From Hyphomonadaceae bacterium (GTDB lineage: Bacteria; Pseudomonadota; Alphaproteobacteria; Caulobacterales; Aquidulcibacteraceae): a stretch of 64,000 nucleotides of DNA. This document shows positions 9,194-17,615 of the stretch, in pieces. Made by a program: the position numbers and the translations under genes. The stretch spans positions 1 through 64,000 of the forward strand of contig JAIELJ010000004.1 in assembly GCA_019753105.1 (NCBI GenBank), in the 5' to 3' direction. The notes beneath the pieces were generated by a model, which was given only the letters and a program-made list of their open reading frames with translations, had not been told where the DNA came from and ran no database searches. Positions within the stretch are counted from its first letter, which is position 1; each line of letters opens with the position of its first letter.

Positions 9194-9970
9194 CTAGTGG
9201 TAATCTTTGCCGAGATACCTTTCGCGAACGACCGACGAAGCCATCACCTCGGAGGGTGAGCCTTCGAACATCACTTCGCCGTCAAACATGATCGATGCAC
9301 GGTCCACGATCTGCAGCGTTTCGCGCACATTGTGGTCGGTGATCAGAACGCCAAGCCCGCGCTGCTTCAGAAACAGCACAAGCTCGCGGATGTCGTTGAT
9401 GGCGAGCGGGTCGATGCCTGCGAAAGGCTCGTCGAGCAGCATGAACGACGGACGTGTCGCCAGAGCCCGCGCGATTTCGACCCGACGCCGCTCACCGCCC
9501 GAGAGGGCAGATGCAGGCGCATCTTTCAGATGGTCTACGCGCAACTCGGCGAGCAGCCCGTCGACGATTTCGCGGCGCTGCGAGCGGTTACGCTCGGAGA
9601 GCTCGACAATCGACATGACGTTCTGTTCGACGGTCAGACCACGGAAGATCGACGGCTCTTGTGGGAGATAGCCCACGCCAAGCCTTGCGCGTTGGTACAT
9701 AGGCAGTGTTGTGACGTCCTGGCCGTCCAACAAGATTTGCCCCTGGTCCACGCGTACGAGCCCCGTAATCATATAGAAGCAGGTCGTTTTGCCTGCTCCG
9801 TTGGGGCCCAACAAACCAACGACTTCGCCGCGGTTGACGTGCAGAGACACGTCTTTGACCACGCGGCGGCCGCGATAGGATTTCCCGATCGAAACCACGC
9901 CAAGACCGCCTTGAGCAGTCTGAGCATCAGCCGAACGGCTTGCAGCGCCCTGGGTGCTCATATGCACCAC
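9194..9970 (-). CDS. lptB: LPS export ABC transporter ATPase LptB
   Basis: 258 residues. Walker A is GLLGPNGAGKTT, the signature is LSGGERRRVEIARAL, Walker B is FMLLDEPFAGIDP and the H-loop is ITDHNV. The ATPase powers extraction of lipopolysaccharide from the inner membrane. The start is a GTG at 9970; an ATG three codons later (9961) is equally possible, and neither has a clear Shine-Dalgarno. It lies 31 bp after lptA and 14 bp before rpoN on the same strand. Confidence 0.95.
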   Translation of the reverse strand: MVHMSTQGAASRSADAQTAQGGLGVVSIGKSYRGRRVVKDVSLHVNRGEVVGLLGPNGAGKTTCFYMITGLVRVDQGQILLDGQDVTTLPMYQRARLGVGYLPQEPSIFRGLTVEQNVMSIVELSERNRSQRREIVDGLLAELRVDHLKDAPASALSGGERRRVEIARALATRPSFMLLDEPFAGIDPLAINDIRELVLFLKQRGLGVLITDHNVRETLQIVDRASIMFDGEVMFEGSPSEVMASSVVRERYLGKDYH

Positions 9971-10001
9971 GCGCGGCTAAGATTTCGTAACGATTGGGCG
10001 T

Positions 10002-10547
10002 TCACTGGCGCGGTTGGCCCGAATTTTGCCCGCCCTCGCTGGGGACAAACACCCCGCGGACCCGGCCGCCGCCCTGCGGACGGATCACCGTCCGGCGATT
10101 GCCGATGTTCAAGACCAGGGTTTCGCCGCGGATGACGTTCTCGTCCGACGCCACCACGACATTGCCCGAGAAGGTCACGCTGTCCTGCGAGATTTCGTAG
10201 ACGGCGCGGTTGCCGCGCGCGGATTGCGATGGCCGCACGTAATAGACTTCGCCCTCCGCGATCATGCGCTCGATATCGCCCGAGCCCAGGCCCTGCGCAT
10301 TCGTGGCGGCGCCGGACGACGAGCTGAAGAAGAGCGTGATGCGATCGGCGCGCAAACGCGCGTCGTTCTGGACGATATCGACATCGCCCACGAGCACGAG
10401 GCGGCGTTCGCCGTCAAAATACTCGAGATTGTCAGCCGAATACGAAACCGGGCCGCCGCCTTCGCTCAGTTGAGCGTGTGCGGGAGCGGCTGCGAATGCG
10501 CTCAGCAAGAATGCGCCGGCGGCGATCAGAATACCTGCGGGCCTCAT
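10002..10547 (-). CDS. lptA: LPS periplasmic bridge protein LptA
   Basis: 181 residues with a cleavable signal peptide (ILIAAGAFLLSAFAAAPAHAQ, cleavage after about residue 26). The OstA/LptA beta-jellyroll core includes YSADNLEYFDGERRLVLVGD and ITLFFSS. It forms the periplasmic bridge that carries LPS to the outer membrane. Its ATG overlaps the lptC stop by 4 bp, so it is translationally coupled. The C-terminus is Gly/Arg/Gln-rich and low-complexity, as in many LptA proteins. Confidence 0.92.
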   Translation of the reverse strand: MRPAGILIAAGAFLLSAFAAAPAHAQLSEGGGPVSYSADNLEYFDGERRLVLVGDVDIVQNDARLRADRITLFFSSSSGAATNAQGLGSGDIERMIAEGEVYYVRPSQSARGNRAVYEISQDSVTFSGNVVVASDENVIRGETLVLNIGNRRTVIRPQGGGRVRGVFVPSEGGQNSGQPRQ

Positions 10548-11194
10548 GGGCTATCGTCCCCCGTCTGCGCACTGCGGTCAGGAATCTGGCCGCGGACACC
10601 GCCCCGAAGCACCAGGGCCCGGTCACTGTCCCGTAGTTCATAACTTTCGGCTGAGAGCACGCCAAGGGGTCCGGCGCCGGTAACGCCGCCACGGCCGGTG
10701 AGTGTCCCGGCCTCAAGGTCGACCATCATGTTGGGGGTGGTGAACCGGTTGCCGCCAGCGTCGGAAAACAGCACCTCGCCATCGAAAACCACGGTTTGGG
10801 CCTGCTCGTCATAAATCCCCCGGGGGGCGAGCATAATCGTTCCGGCCTCGGTCCGATAAACTGGGGCGACCAGCTCGATCGGCTGATTCTCGCCCGGCTG
10901 GCGCTCTGCCATTTCGGCTGAGAGCTGGTAGGGGCCACCATTATCGGTCTGGCCGATGAAGCGGGGATTGATCATCCGGAGCGGCTCAGCCGAGGCGTAC
11001 TGGCCTGCGTTCGAGACGCCCTGGATGGCGTGCAGCGTCATAAACACGAAGACCGCGGCAAATGACGCACCGGCAGCAGCCACAAATCCGCGGCGCAACA
11101 AGCCGATCAGCCGCGAGCGCCGGCGCGCCTTGCGCAGCGTCTGGGCGCGCTTGGGCTCCCAGTCGAAATTGGCGTAGTGGGCGGTCGCAGTCAT
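10544..11194 (-). CDS. lptC: LPS export protein LptC
   Basis: 216 residues. A basic N-terminus is followed by one membrane helix (about 35-57, FVAAAGASFAAVFVFMTLHA) and a periplasmic LptC/YrbK-type beta-jellyroll (INPRFIGQTDNG, YQLSAEMAERQ, YRTEAGTIMLAPRGIYD). It docks LptA onto the LptBFG complex. It is the first gene of the lptC-lptA-lptB-rpoN run and overlaps lptA by 4 bp. Confidence 0.88.
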   Translation of the reverse strand: MTATAHYANFDWEPKRAQTLRKARRRSRLIGLLRRGFVAAAGASFAAVFVFMTLHAIQGVSNAGQYASAEPLRMINPRFIGQTDNGGPYQLSAEMAERQPGENQPIELVAPVYRTEAGTIMLAPRGIYDEQAQTVVFDGEVLFSDAGGNRFTTPNMMVDLEAGTLTGRGGVTGAGPLGVLSAESYELRDSDRALVLRGGVRGQIPDRSAQTGDDSP

Positions 11195-11331
11195 GGTCCA
11201 GCGCGCTTTTCACCCGCCGGGGCGGCGGAAGCAAGGCGAGGCGTCTGTCGGACGCATTGGTCGCAAACGGGGGTGGCGGCGGCGTCCGCGCGTCCTAGAT
11301 CAACGTCGACAGATACAGGGGACCATAACGC

Positions 11332-12549
11332 ATGCGACACCTCACGTTCTTGGCCGCGATCATTATCGCTGCGTGCAGCGGCGCGCCGGCCGATAGCCAG
11401 ACTCCAAACGTTGCGGGCGCGCCGGTCGAGCAGGGCCGCGCCAACGCGCCATTCCAGCCGGCCTTCGCGGGGCAGACACGCGCGCCCGCGCAGAGCACGA
11501 ACGTCACCATCGCCACCCAAGAAATTGCCTCCGGCCTCAATCATCCCTGGGGCATCGCCGTCATGCCGGACGGCAATCTCCTCGTCACCGAACGCGCCGG
11601 GCGTTTGCGTGTGATCACGCCGGGCGGCCAAGTGTCTGATCCGATCGCGGGTTTGCCGGCTGTGTTCGCGAATGGACAGGGCGGTCTGCTCGACGTCGCG
11701 CTCTCGCCAAATTTCGCAAGCGATCGGTTGATCTACTGGTCCTATGCCGAGCCGCGTGACGGCGACACCAATTCCACCAGCGTCGCGCGCGGGCGCTTGA
11801 ACGCCAATGCAACGGCGGTCGAGAACGTCCAGCGCATCTTCCAGCAGCACCCTGCTTGGCGCTCGCGCGGCCACTTCGGCTCGCGTCTTGTGTTTGATCG
11901 CGAAGGCCGCCTCTACATCACGCTCGGCGATCGCCAGGGCGATGACACGCGCGGCTTCGCGCAGGATCGCTCCAATACGATCGGCAAAGTTGTGCGCATC
12001 AATGCCGATGGCAGCGTGCCGAGCGACAATCCGTTCGTCGGCCAAAGTGGCGTTTCGCCTGAGATCTGGTCCTACGGCCACCGCAACGTTCAGGGCGCTG
12101 ACATTCATCCGGACACGGGCGCTCTCTGGACCATCGAGCACGGGCCGCGCGGCGGCGATGAACTGAACCTCACACGCGCTGGCCTGAACTATGGCTGGCC
12201 GGTGATCTCCTACGGCATCGAATATCGCGGCGCGCAAGTCACCGAAGGTATCGCCGTGCGCGATGGCATGGAGCAGCCGAATTATTATTGGGATCCAGTG
12301 ATCGCGCCGGGCGACATGGATTTCTATCGCGGTGCGCTCTTTCCGTGGCGCGGTGATTTGCTGATCGCGGGTCTCAACACGCGCTCGCTCATCCGTGTGC
12401 GCCTCGATGGCGAACGTGTTGTCGGCGAAGAGCGCTTCGCCCTCGATGTCGGCCGCATCCGCGATCTCGCCGAAGCCGCAGATGGCTCGATTTATGTCGT
12501 GACCGACGAAGACAATGGCCGCGTCATTCGTCTAACGCCACAGAGCTGA
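11332..12549 (+). CDS. PQQ-dependent aldose sugar dehydrogenase-like lipoprotein
   Basis: 405 residues with an N-terminal lipoprotein-like signal (LTFLAAIIIAACSGAP). The rest is a six-bladed beta-propeller of the soluble glucose/sorbosone dehydrogenase family: LNHPWGIAVMPDGNLLVTER, GGLLDVALSPNF, SRGHFGSRLVFDREG, EIWSYGHRNVQG and EHGPRGGDELN, the last two carrying PQQ/calcium-site residues. It would oxidise aldoses to lactones in the periplasm. A GGGGA Shine-Dalgarno precedes the ATG. Substrate specificity is not readable. Confidence 0.85.
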   Translation: MRHLTFLAAIIIAACSGAPADSQTPNVAGAPVEQGRANAPFQPAFAGQTRAPAQSTNVTIATQEIASGLNHPWGIAVMPDGNLLVTERAGRLRVITPGGQVSDPIAGLPAVFANGQGGLLDVALSPNFASDRLIYWSYAEPRDGDTNSTSVARGRLNANATAVENVQRIFQQHPAWRSRGHFGSRLVFDREGRLYITLGDRQGDDTRGFAQDRSNTIGKVVRINADGSVPSDNPFVGQSGVSPEIWSYGHRNVQGADIHPDTGALWTIEHGPRGGDELNLTRAGLNYGWPVISYGIEYRGAQVTEGIAVRDGMEQPNYYWDPVIAPGDMDFYRGALFPWRGDLLIAGLNTRSLIRVRLDGERVVGEERFALDVGRIRDLAEAADGSIYVVTDEDNGRVIRLTPQS

Positions 12550-12559
12550 TGCGGAGTGC

Positions 12560-12587
12560 GGAGCGCGGGGTTCAAGCCCCGCGCTCC
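12560..12587. terminator. Hairpin between convergent genes
   Basis: Perfect 11-bp GC-rich arms at 12560-12570 and 12577-12587 with a six-base loop, placed 11 bp after the sugar dehydrogenase stop and 7 bp before the stop of the convergent DUF4168 gene. No long T-run follows, so the terminator role is inferred. Confidence 0.65.
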
Positions 12588-12593
12588 AAACAG

Positions 12594-13223
12594 CTATTCC
12601 ATTCCGCTCGGCGCAGTTTGGGCCAGCGTGTTCAGCCGCGTCTGCAATTCCGGATTCGACCGGATTTGAGCGGCGATGCCGTTATACGTCTCGATATCGA
12701 GATTGTTGCGTTGGAGGATGCCGCGAATTTGCTCGGCCGCTGCCGCGCGCTCCGCATCTGTGCCAGAAGCGAGCGTCGCATTTATCGGCTGAATTTCGAT
12801 GCTCGCGGCGATGAAAGAGCGCAACTGCGCATCGGAGAAGCTATCGCCGACAGCAGCGACAGAAATGCGGTTGTTGAGCGCCTGATCGGTTCGCGCCGCG
12901 CTCAGGATGGCGTTGTACTGGTCGGGCGTGATGCCGTTTTCCTGCAGAATTTGGCTGATCCGCTGCTGATTGGCGGCTTGTTGCTCCGGCGTTGCGCCAG
13001 GCGAGATCTGATTGATCTGCTCGCGCGCGCGCACGAAAGATTCAATTTGCGCGTCCGTGTAGCCGCTCGTGGCCGGCGCCGGCGTGGACATTTGTGGCGC
13101 TGATTGCGTTTGAGGCGCAGCACTCCGTGGCGCCGCCGCGACTGCGGTGTCGTCGCCATTACTCGCGCACCCTGCAACGCCCAGCAGCGCCGACGCTGCG
13201 ACCATGGTTGAAAAGCGCTTCAT
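12594..13223 (-). CDS. Lipoprotein with two DUF4168-like repeats
   Basis: 209 residues from the ATG at 13223, which has GGAG 8 bases upstream; a longer in-frame reading from 13313 adds residues unlike a signal. The lipobox is LLGVAGCAS. After a Pro/Gln/Ala-rich linker come two related helical units, one starting YTDAQIESFVRAREQI (about 55) and one starting FSDAQLRSFIAASIEI (about 127), each with the pattern of DUF4168 (an amphipathic start helix, then a 'Q..I..IL...I....YN.I' motif). It is probably an outer-envelope protein; the biochemical role is unknown. Confidence 0.7.
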   Translation of the reverse strand: MKRFSTMVAASALLGVAGCASNGDDTAVAAAPRSAAPQTQSAPQMSTPAPATSGYTDAQIESFVRAREQINQISPGATPEQQAANQQRISQILQENGITPDQYNAILSAARTDQALNNRISVAAVGDSFSDAQLRSFIAASIEIQPINATLASGTDAERAAAAEQIRGILQRNNLDIETYNGIAAQIRSNPELQTRLNTLAQTAPSGME

Positions 13224-13309
13224 GTGGTGCTCCAGATCCGTTGCCCCGCGGAAACACAAAGCGTGCGGCGGCGACACGGTTCCGGAGTTCCGTTCGGTTC
13301 CGCTGCGAT

Positions 13310-13777
13310 TCACAGGTCGCGGGCTGCCACAAGCAGACGATCGAGCAGCGCGTCCAGTTCTCGCCGCTCACGTGCATCAAGCGCACGCAACAGCTTTTCC
13401 TCCGTCGCCAATGCGATTGGCGCGATGCGCGCATGCACGCTCTCGCCCTGAGCCGTGAGCTGCAAAATCTGGCGCCGCGCATCTTCCACATCTGCGCGCG
13501 TCTGGACGCGCTTGGCGCTCACGAGCCGCGCCACTGCGCGCGAGACGGCGACTTTGTCCATCTCCGTCGCTTCCGCGATTTCCTTGGCTGTCAGCCCAGG
13601 CTGGCGGCCGAGCACGGCGATGATCCGCCATTCCGGGATGGTGAGGTCAAAAGTCTTCGCGTAGCGCGCCGCGATCGCGCGCGAGACACGGTTCGACAGG
13701 ATCGAGAGCCGATAGGGGAGGAAATCCTCCAGAACCAGCAATTCGGCTGGTGCCGGTTTCCGCTTTGCGCTTGCCAT
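13310..13777 (-). CDS. MarR-family regulator next to hppD
   Basis: 155 residues with a winged-helix DNA-binding domain (LTIPEWRIIAVLGRQPGLTA, then KEIAEATEMDKVAVSRAVAR) and a C-terminal dimerisation helix (ERRELDALLDRLLVAARD). It is divergent from hppD with a 52-bp gap that holds a near-perfect palindrome, so it probably represses hppD and itself in response to an aromatic ligand. That role is inferred from layout; the family call is firm. Confidence 0.88.
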   Translation of the reverse strand: MASAKRKPAPAELLVLEDFLPYRLSILSNRVSRAIAARYAKTFDLTIPEWRIIAVLGRQPGLTAKEIAEATEMDKVAVSRAVARLVSAKRVQTRADVEDARRQILQLTAQGESVHARIAPIALATEEKLLRALDARERRELDALLDRLLVAARDL

Positions 13778-13779
13778 TG

Positions 13780-13793
13780 GTTTCAGATGAAAC
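13780..13793. promoter_or_regulatory. Probable MarR operator
   Basis: Inverted repeat GTTTCA-GA-TGAAAC, flanked by further symmetric A/T positions. It lies 2 bp upstream of the regulator's start codon and 36 bp upstream of the hppD start. This is the size and symmetry expected for a MarR dimer site, and its position would let one dimer block both genes. Confidence 0.6.
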
Positions 13794-13829
13794 TAAATCG
13801 GAGGAAAGATCAAGCGCGAGGAAACGCTC

Positions 13830-14903
13830 ATGGCCGACCTGTTCGAAAATCCGCTCGGAACCGATGGTTTCGAGTTCGTCGAGTTCACCTCGCCCGAGCC
13901 TGCGCTGCTCGCGCAATATTTCGAACAAATCGGCTTCACCGCCGTCGGCAAGCACAAGAGCAAGAATGTCATTCGCTACAAGCAGAACGACATCAACTTC
14001 ATCCTCAACATGGAGCCGTCAGGCCACGCCGCCGACTTCCGCGCCGCGCACGGACCTTCCGCCAACGCCATGGCGTTCCGCGTGAAGGATGCGAAGTTCG
14101 CGCTCGAAGAAGCCGTGAAGCGCGGCGCCAAAGCAGTGACGTCGCCTGTCGGCCCCGGCGAACTCCACATCCCGGCCATCGAAGGCATTGGCGGCGCCTA
14201 CATCTATCTCGTCGATCGCTATGGCGCTGAAAGCATCTACGACGTCGACTTCGATCCGATCCCCGGCGCCGATGAATCGAAGAACTCCATCGGCCTCACT
14301 TATCTCGATCACCTCACGCACAACGTCTTCCGCGGCAACATGAACACGTGGGCTGATTATTACGAGCGCATCTTCAACTTCCGCGAAATCCGCTATTTCG
14401 ATATCGAAGGCAAGGTCAGCGGCCTCTTCTCAAAAGCGATGACGAGCCCGGACGGCAAGATCCGCATCCCGCTCAATGAATCGAAGGGCGAGGAAGGCAA
14501 AGTCGATCAGATCCAAGAGTATTTGCAGCGCTACCAAGGCGAGGGCATTCAGCACCTCGCGTTCGGTACGGACAATCTCTACGAAGTCGTCGATCGCCTC
14601 CGCGCGCGCAATGTCGAGCTGCAAGACACGATCGAAACCTATTTCGATCTCATCGACACGCGTCTGCCGGGCCACGGCGAACCGGTGGAAGAACTCCGCA
14701 AGCGCCGCATCCTCATCGACGGCGCGCCGAGCGAAGGCCAAGGCTTGCTGCTGCAAATCTTCGGCAAGGACGCGGTTGGCCCTATCTTCTTCGAGTTCAT
14801 TCAGCGCAAGGGCAATGAAGGCTTCGGCGAAGGCAATTTCAAAGCGTTGTTCGAAAGTATCGAACTCGACCAGATCCGCCGCGGCGTGTTGAAGGCTGGA
14901 TGA
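13830..14903 (+). CDS. hppD: 4-hydroxyphenylpyruvate dioxygenase
   Basis: 357 residues. It converts 4-hydroxyphenylpyruvate to homogentisate with Fe(II) and O2, the second step of tyrosine degradation. Two VOC-type half domains are visible. Iron-ligand contexts are YLDHLTHNVF (His at about 161), IQHLAFGTDN (His at about 239) and FFEFIQRKG (Glu at about 318). The C-terminal helix motif NFKALFESIE is typical of bacterial HPPD. It is divergent from the MarR gene across a palindrome and overlaps the next gene at its stop codon. Confidence 0.96.
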   Translation: MADLFENPLGTDGFEFVEFTSPEPALLAQYFEQIGFTAVGKHKSKNVIRYKQNDINFILNMEPSGHAADFRAAHGPSANAMAFRVKDAKFALEEAVKRGAKAVTSPVGPGELHIPAIEGIGGAYIYLVDRYGAESIYDVDFDPIPGADESKNSIGLTYLDHLTHNVFRGNMNTWADYYERIFNFREIRYFDIEGKVSGLFSKAMTSPDGKIRIPLNESKGEEGKVDQIQEYLQRYQGEGIQHLAFGTDNLYEVVDRLRARNVELQDTIETYFDLIDTRLPGHGEPVEELRKRRILIDGAPSEGQGLLLQIFGKDAVGPIFFEFIQRKGNEGFGEGNFKALFESIELDQIRRGVLKAG

Positions 14904-15958
14904 TGCGCGCTTTTTTTGCGCTCGCTCTGCTCGCGCTCAGCGCTTGCGCCACTGCGCCCGAACCTGCGCCACGCTGGTCGATCATCGTCCACGGCGGCGC
15001 GGGCGTTATTGAGCGCGCGAACCTGACGCCGGAAGTCGAAGCGCAATACCGCGCATCAATGCAGCGCGCGCTGACGACAGGCGGCGCAATCCTTGATCGC
15101 GGCGGCTCGTCGCTCGACGCAGTCGAAGCCGTCATCCGCGAAATGGAAGACGATCCGCTGTTCAATGCGGGCCGTGGCGCTGTCTTCACCGCCGAAGGCC
15201 GCAACGAACTCGACGCCTCGATCATGGACGGCCGCACCCGCGCCGCCGGCAGCGTCGCCGGCCTCACGCGCATACGTCACCCGATCAGCGCCGCGCGCGC
15301 AGTGATGCAAAACTCGCGGCATGTGATGTTGATCGGCGAGGGCGCCGAGACGTTCGCGCGAACGCAAGGTCTAGAAGAGGTTGATCCGTCGTACTTCTTC
15401 ACCGAACGCCGCTGGCAGCAGCTTGAAGAAAACCTGCGCGCAAATAGTTTGCCAATTCCGCCACGCCCGGCGGGCGCGCCGCCAGCGCCGCGCGCGCATC
15501 TCACCTGGCCCGACGATCACCAGTTCGGCACGGTCGGCGTCGTCGCGTTCGACACAAACGGCGACATCTCAGCCGGCACATCAACGGGCGGCACCACAGG
15601 CAAACGCTGGGGCCGCGTCGGCGATGCGCCGATCATTGGCGCCGGCACCTACGCGCAGAACGGAATCTGCGGCGTCTCCGCTACTGGCACGGGCGAGTTC
15701 TTCATCCGCGTCGGCGTTGCACGCGATATCTGCGCGCGCATGGAGTTTAACGGCGAAAGCGCGCAGGAGGCGGCCGACAATGTCATCGCCGAAGTTGGCG
15801 CGACCCTGAACAATCAAGGCGCTGCGGGCGATGGCGGCGTGATCGTGCTCGACGGTGAGGGGCGTCCCGCCTGGGCTATGAACACGCCCGGCATGTACCG
15901 CGCTTGGCAATCGGCCGGCGGCGAGCCCACGATTCAGATCTTCGCGGACGAAGAATGA
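14900..15958 (+). CDS. Isoaspartyl peptidase / L-asparaginase family lipoprotein
   Basis: 352 residues with a lipoprotein signal (LALLALSACATAPEP). The plant-type asparaginase/isoaspartyl-dipeptidase fold is shown by IIVHGGAGVIERAN near the N-terminus, and by FGTVGVVAFDTNGDISAGTS with GGTTGKRWGRVGDAPIIGAG. The Thr of FGTVG is the expected autocleavage site and nucleophile. It would hydrolyse isoaspartyl dipeptides or asparagine, here probably in the periplasm. Its ATG overlaps the hppD stop, so it is co-transcribed with tyrosine catabolism although it has no obvious place in that pathway. Confidence 0.85.
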   Translation: MMRAFFALALLALSACATAPEPAPRWSIIVHGGAGVIERANLTPEVEAQYRASMQRALTTGGAILDRGGSSLDAVEAVIREMEDDPLFNAGRGAVFTAEGRNELDASIMDGRTRAAGSVAGLTRIRHPISAARAVMQNSRHVMLIGEGAETFARTQGLEEVDPSYFFTERRWQQLEENLRANSLPIPPRPAGAPPAPRAHLTWPDDHQFGTVGVVAFDTNGDISAGTSTGGTTGKRWGRVGDAPIIGAGTYAQNGICGVSATGTGEFFIRVGVARDICARMEFNGESAQEAADNVIAEVGATLNNQGAAGDGGVIVLDGEGRPAWAMNTPGMYRAWQSAGGEPTIQIFADEE

Positions 15959-16039
15959 TAATTTGTTCCGTCCCCACGGCACTAAAGCCGATCTCGCCCG
16001 TTGAGCACTCGGGACCTGCCGGTTCCCGGGGAGCACTTC

Positions 16040-16228
16040 ATGTCAACATTCGTAATTTACGCGATCGGTTATCTCATTCTTCTTGCCGGCCTGATCTATG
16101 GCGCGGTTCTGCTTGGCGTTCAGACGCAATGGATTGTCGTAGGCGGGCTGGTGATGCTTGGTCTCGGCATCGCGCTGGGCGTCGGCAAGACGCGCACAAA
16201 AGACGTCCCCACCGATCATCAACCGTGA
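16040..16228 (+). CDS. Small two-helix membrane protein
   Basis: 62 residues from the ATG at 16040, preceded by GGGGAG. Two hydrophobic helices (VIYAIGYLILLAGLIYGAVL and IVVGGLVMLGLGIALGV) and a short charged tail. It lies between the asparaginase-like gene and the VOC gene on the same strand. I recognise no family; such proteins are common in alphaproteobacterial operons. Confidence 0.6.
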   Translation: MSTFVIYAIGYLILLAGLIYGAVLLGVQTQWIVVGGLVMLGLGIALGVGKTRTKDVPTDHQP

Positions 16229-16265
16229 GCGACGCGCGCCCTGCGCAGTCGCAGGAGCGCGCATC

Positions 16266-16832
16266 ATGCCGATAACCAACGGCATCCATCACGTCGCCTA
16301 TCGCTGCAAAGACGCGAAGCAAACCGTCGAGTTTTATCGCGACGTCTTCGACATGGATTACACCACCGCCTTCGCCGAGGATCATGTCCCGTCGACCGGC
16401 GAGTACGATCCGTACATGCATGTCTTCCTCAATGCCGGGAACGGCAACGTGCTCGCCTTCTTCGAACTTCCAAACCAGAAAGACATGGGCCGCGACGAGA
16501 ACACGCCGGCCTGGGTCCAGCACATCGCGTTCAAGGTCGAGAGCCTCGGCGCGCTGATGGCCGCGAAAGCGCGCGCGGAGTCCAAAGGCCTCGACGTGCT
16601 CGGCCCAACCGATCACGGCATCTTCAAATCAATCTACTTCTTCGACCCCAACGGCCACCGCCTCGAACTCACGGCGGATACGGGTACTGCGGAAGAGTAT
16701 GCGGAACTAAAGCGCGTAGCGCCCGCCATGCTCGAAGAGTGGAGCCGCACCAAGAAAGCCCCGCAGCACGCCGCTTGGCTGCACGAGAAAGCGCGTGCAG
16801 CGCACAATGCGAAGTCGCGGATCGGCGAGTAG
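16266..16832 (+). CDS. VOC (glyoxalase/dioxygenase fold) protein in the tyrosine cluster
   Basis: 188 residues from the ATG at 16266, which has CAGGAG upstream. A single VOC domain spans about residues 5-135: ITNGIHHVAYRCKDAKQTVE, FYRDVFDMDYTTAF, AWVQHIAFKVESL and FFDPNGHRLELTADT, giving the usual His/His/Glu metal-site pattern. It might act on a ring-cleavage product or a side metabolite, but the substrate is unknown. It lies between the HPPD and maleylacetoacetate isomerase genes. Confidence 0.75.
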   Translation: MPITNGIHHVAYRCKDAKQTVEFYRDVFDMDYTTAFAEDHVPSTGEYDPYMHVFLNAGNGNVLAFFELPNQKDMGRDENTPAWVQHIAFKVESLGALMAAKARAESKGLDVLGPTDHGIFKSIYFFDPNGHRLELTADTGTAEEYAELKRVAPAMLEEWSRTKKAPQHAAWLHEKARAAHNAKSRIGE

Positions 16833-16851
16833 TCGCGGTATTTCATTCGGC

Positions 16852-16917
16852 GTCAGCCTGAGCCTGTCGAAGGCCGAACCGTAGCACCGGGTCGCGCTTC
16901 GACAAGCTCAGCGTGAC
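16852..16917. repeat. Intergenic inverted repeat (REP-like)
   Basis: Arms 16852-16873 and 16897-16917 are imperfect inverted copies centred on cctgtcgaag and cttcgacaagc, with a 23-base spacer. It fills most of the 130-bp gap between the VOC gene and maiA. The composition is that of dispersed intergenic palindromes seen in many proteobacterial genomes; copy number cannot be judged here. Confidence 0.55.
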
Positions 16918-16964
16918 GCTACTCTGTGCTCGCACTTGAGCGTGAGATCGCCTAAAGTGTGGTC

Positions 16965-17615
16965 ATGCTCAAGCTCTACGATTACTGGCGTTCCTCCGCC
17001 GCCTATCGCGTCCGCATCGGGCTCAATCTGAAGAACGTCGATTACGAGAGCATCCCGATCAATATCGCGCCGGGAACGGACGAGCAGATGCGCGAGCCGT
17101 ATCGCTCGAAGAACCCGCAAATGCGCGTGCCCGCGCTCGAAACCGAGCAGGGGATCATCACACAATCGCTCTCGATCCTTGTGTGGCTCGATCAAACCTA
17201 TCCGAACCCGCGCCTGATGCCCGCCGATCCGTGGCTCGGCGCGCAAGTGCGCTCGTTCGCAACCACGATCGCCACCGATATCCACCCGCTCAACAACACA
17301 AGCGTGCTGACGCGGATTAAGCTCGAGTTCGGCGCCAACGAAGATCATGTCGGCGAATGGTATCGCCATTGGATCAAGCTCGGCTTCAACGCGCTTGAAC
17401 ACCAAGTCGCGAACCATCCCGACACAGCATACGTCTTCGGTGACGAGCCAACGCTCGCCGACGTTATGCTCGTCCCGCAAATGGCCAATGCGCGCCGCTT
17501 CAAGACTGATCTCTCGCCATTCCCGCGCCTCGTCGCCTGGGATGGGAACGCCCGCAAGCATCCCGCCTTCATCAAAGCCGCGCCGGAAAATCAGAAGGAC
17601 GCCGTGAAGCCATGA
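16965..17615 (+). CDS. maiA: Maleylacetoacetate isomerase (zeta-class GST)
   Basis: 216 residues. The N-terminal thioredoxin-like domain starts LKLYDYWRSSAAYRVRIGLN. The bacterial zeta-GST active-site motif SSAAYRVR has Ala where eukaryotic enzymes have Cys, as is usual in Proteobacteria. The C-terminal helical domain is normal. It isomerises maleylacetoacetate to fumarylacetoacetate. The ATG at 16965 is preferred over an in-frame GTG two codons earlier. It overlaps the next gene by 4 bp. Confidence 0.9.
   Translation: MLKLYDYWRSSAAYRVRIGLNLKNVDYESIPINIAPGTDEQMREPYRSKNPQMRVPALETEQGIITQSLSILVWLDQTYPNPRLMPADPWLGAQVRSFATTIATDIHPLNNTSVLTRIKLEFGANEDHVGEWYRHWIKLGFNALEHQVANHPDTAYVFGDEPTLADVMLVPQMANARRFKTDLSPFPRLVAWDGNARKHPAFIKAAPENQKDAVKP

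Noticed and set aside
11191-12237. A 348-codon frame antisense to the sugar dehydrogenase
   Set aside because: The sense gene has a signal peptide and intact propeller motifs; the antisense frame has no family features.
13094-14230. A 378-codon open frame crossing the MarR and hppD genes
   Set aside because: Spans two well-supported genes and the intergenic operator; the residues look out of frame.
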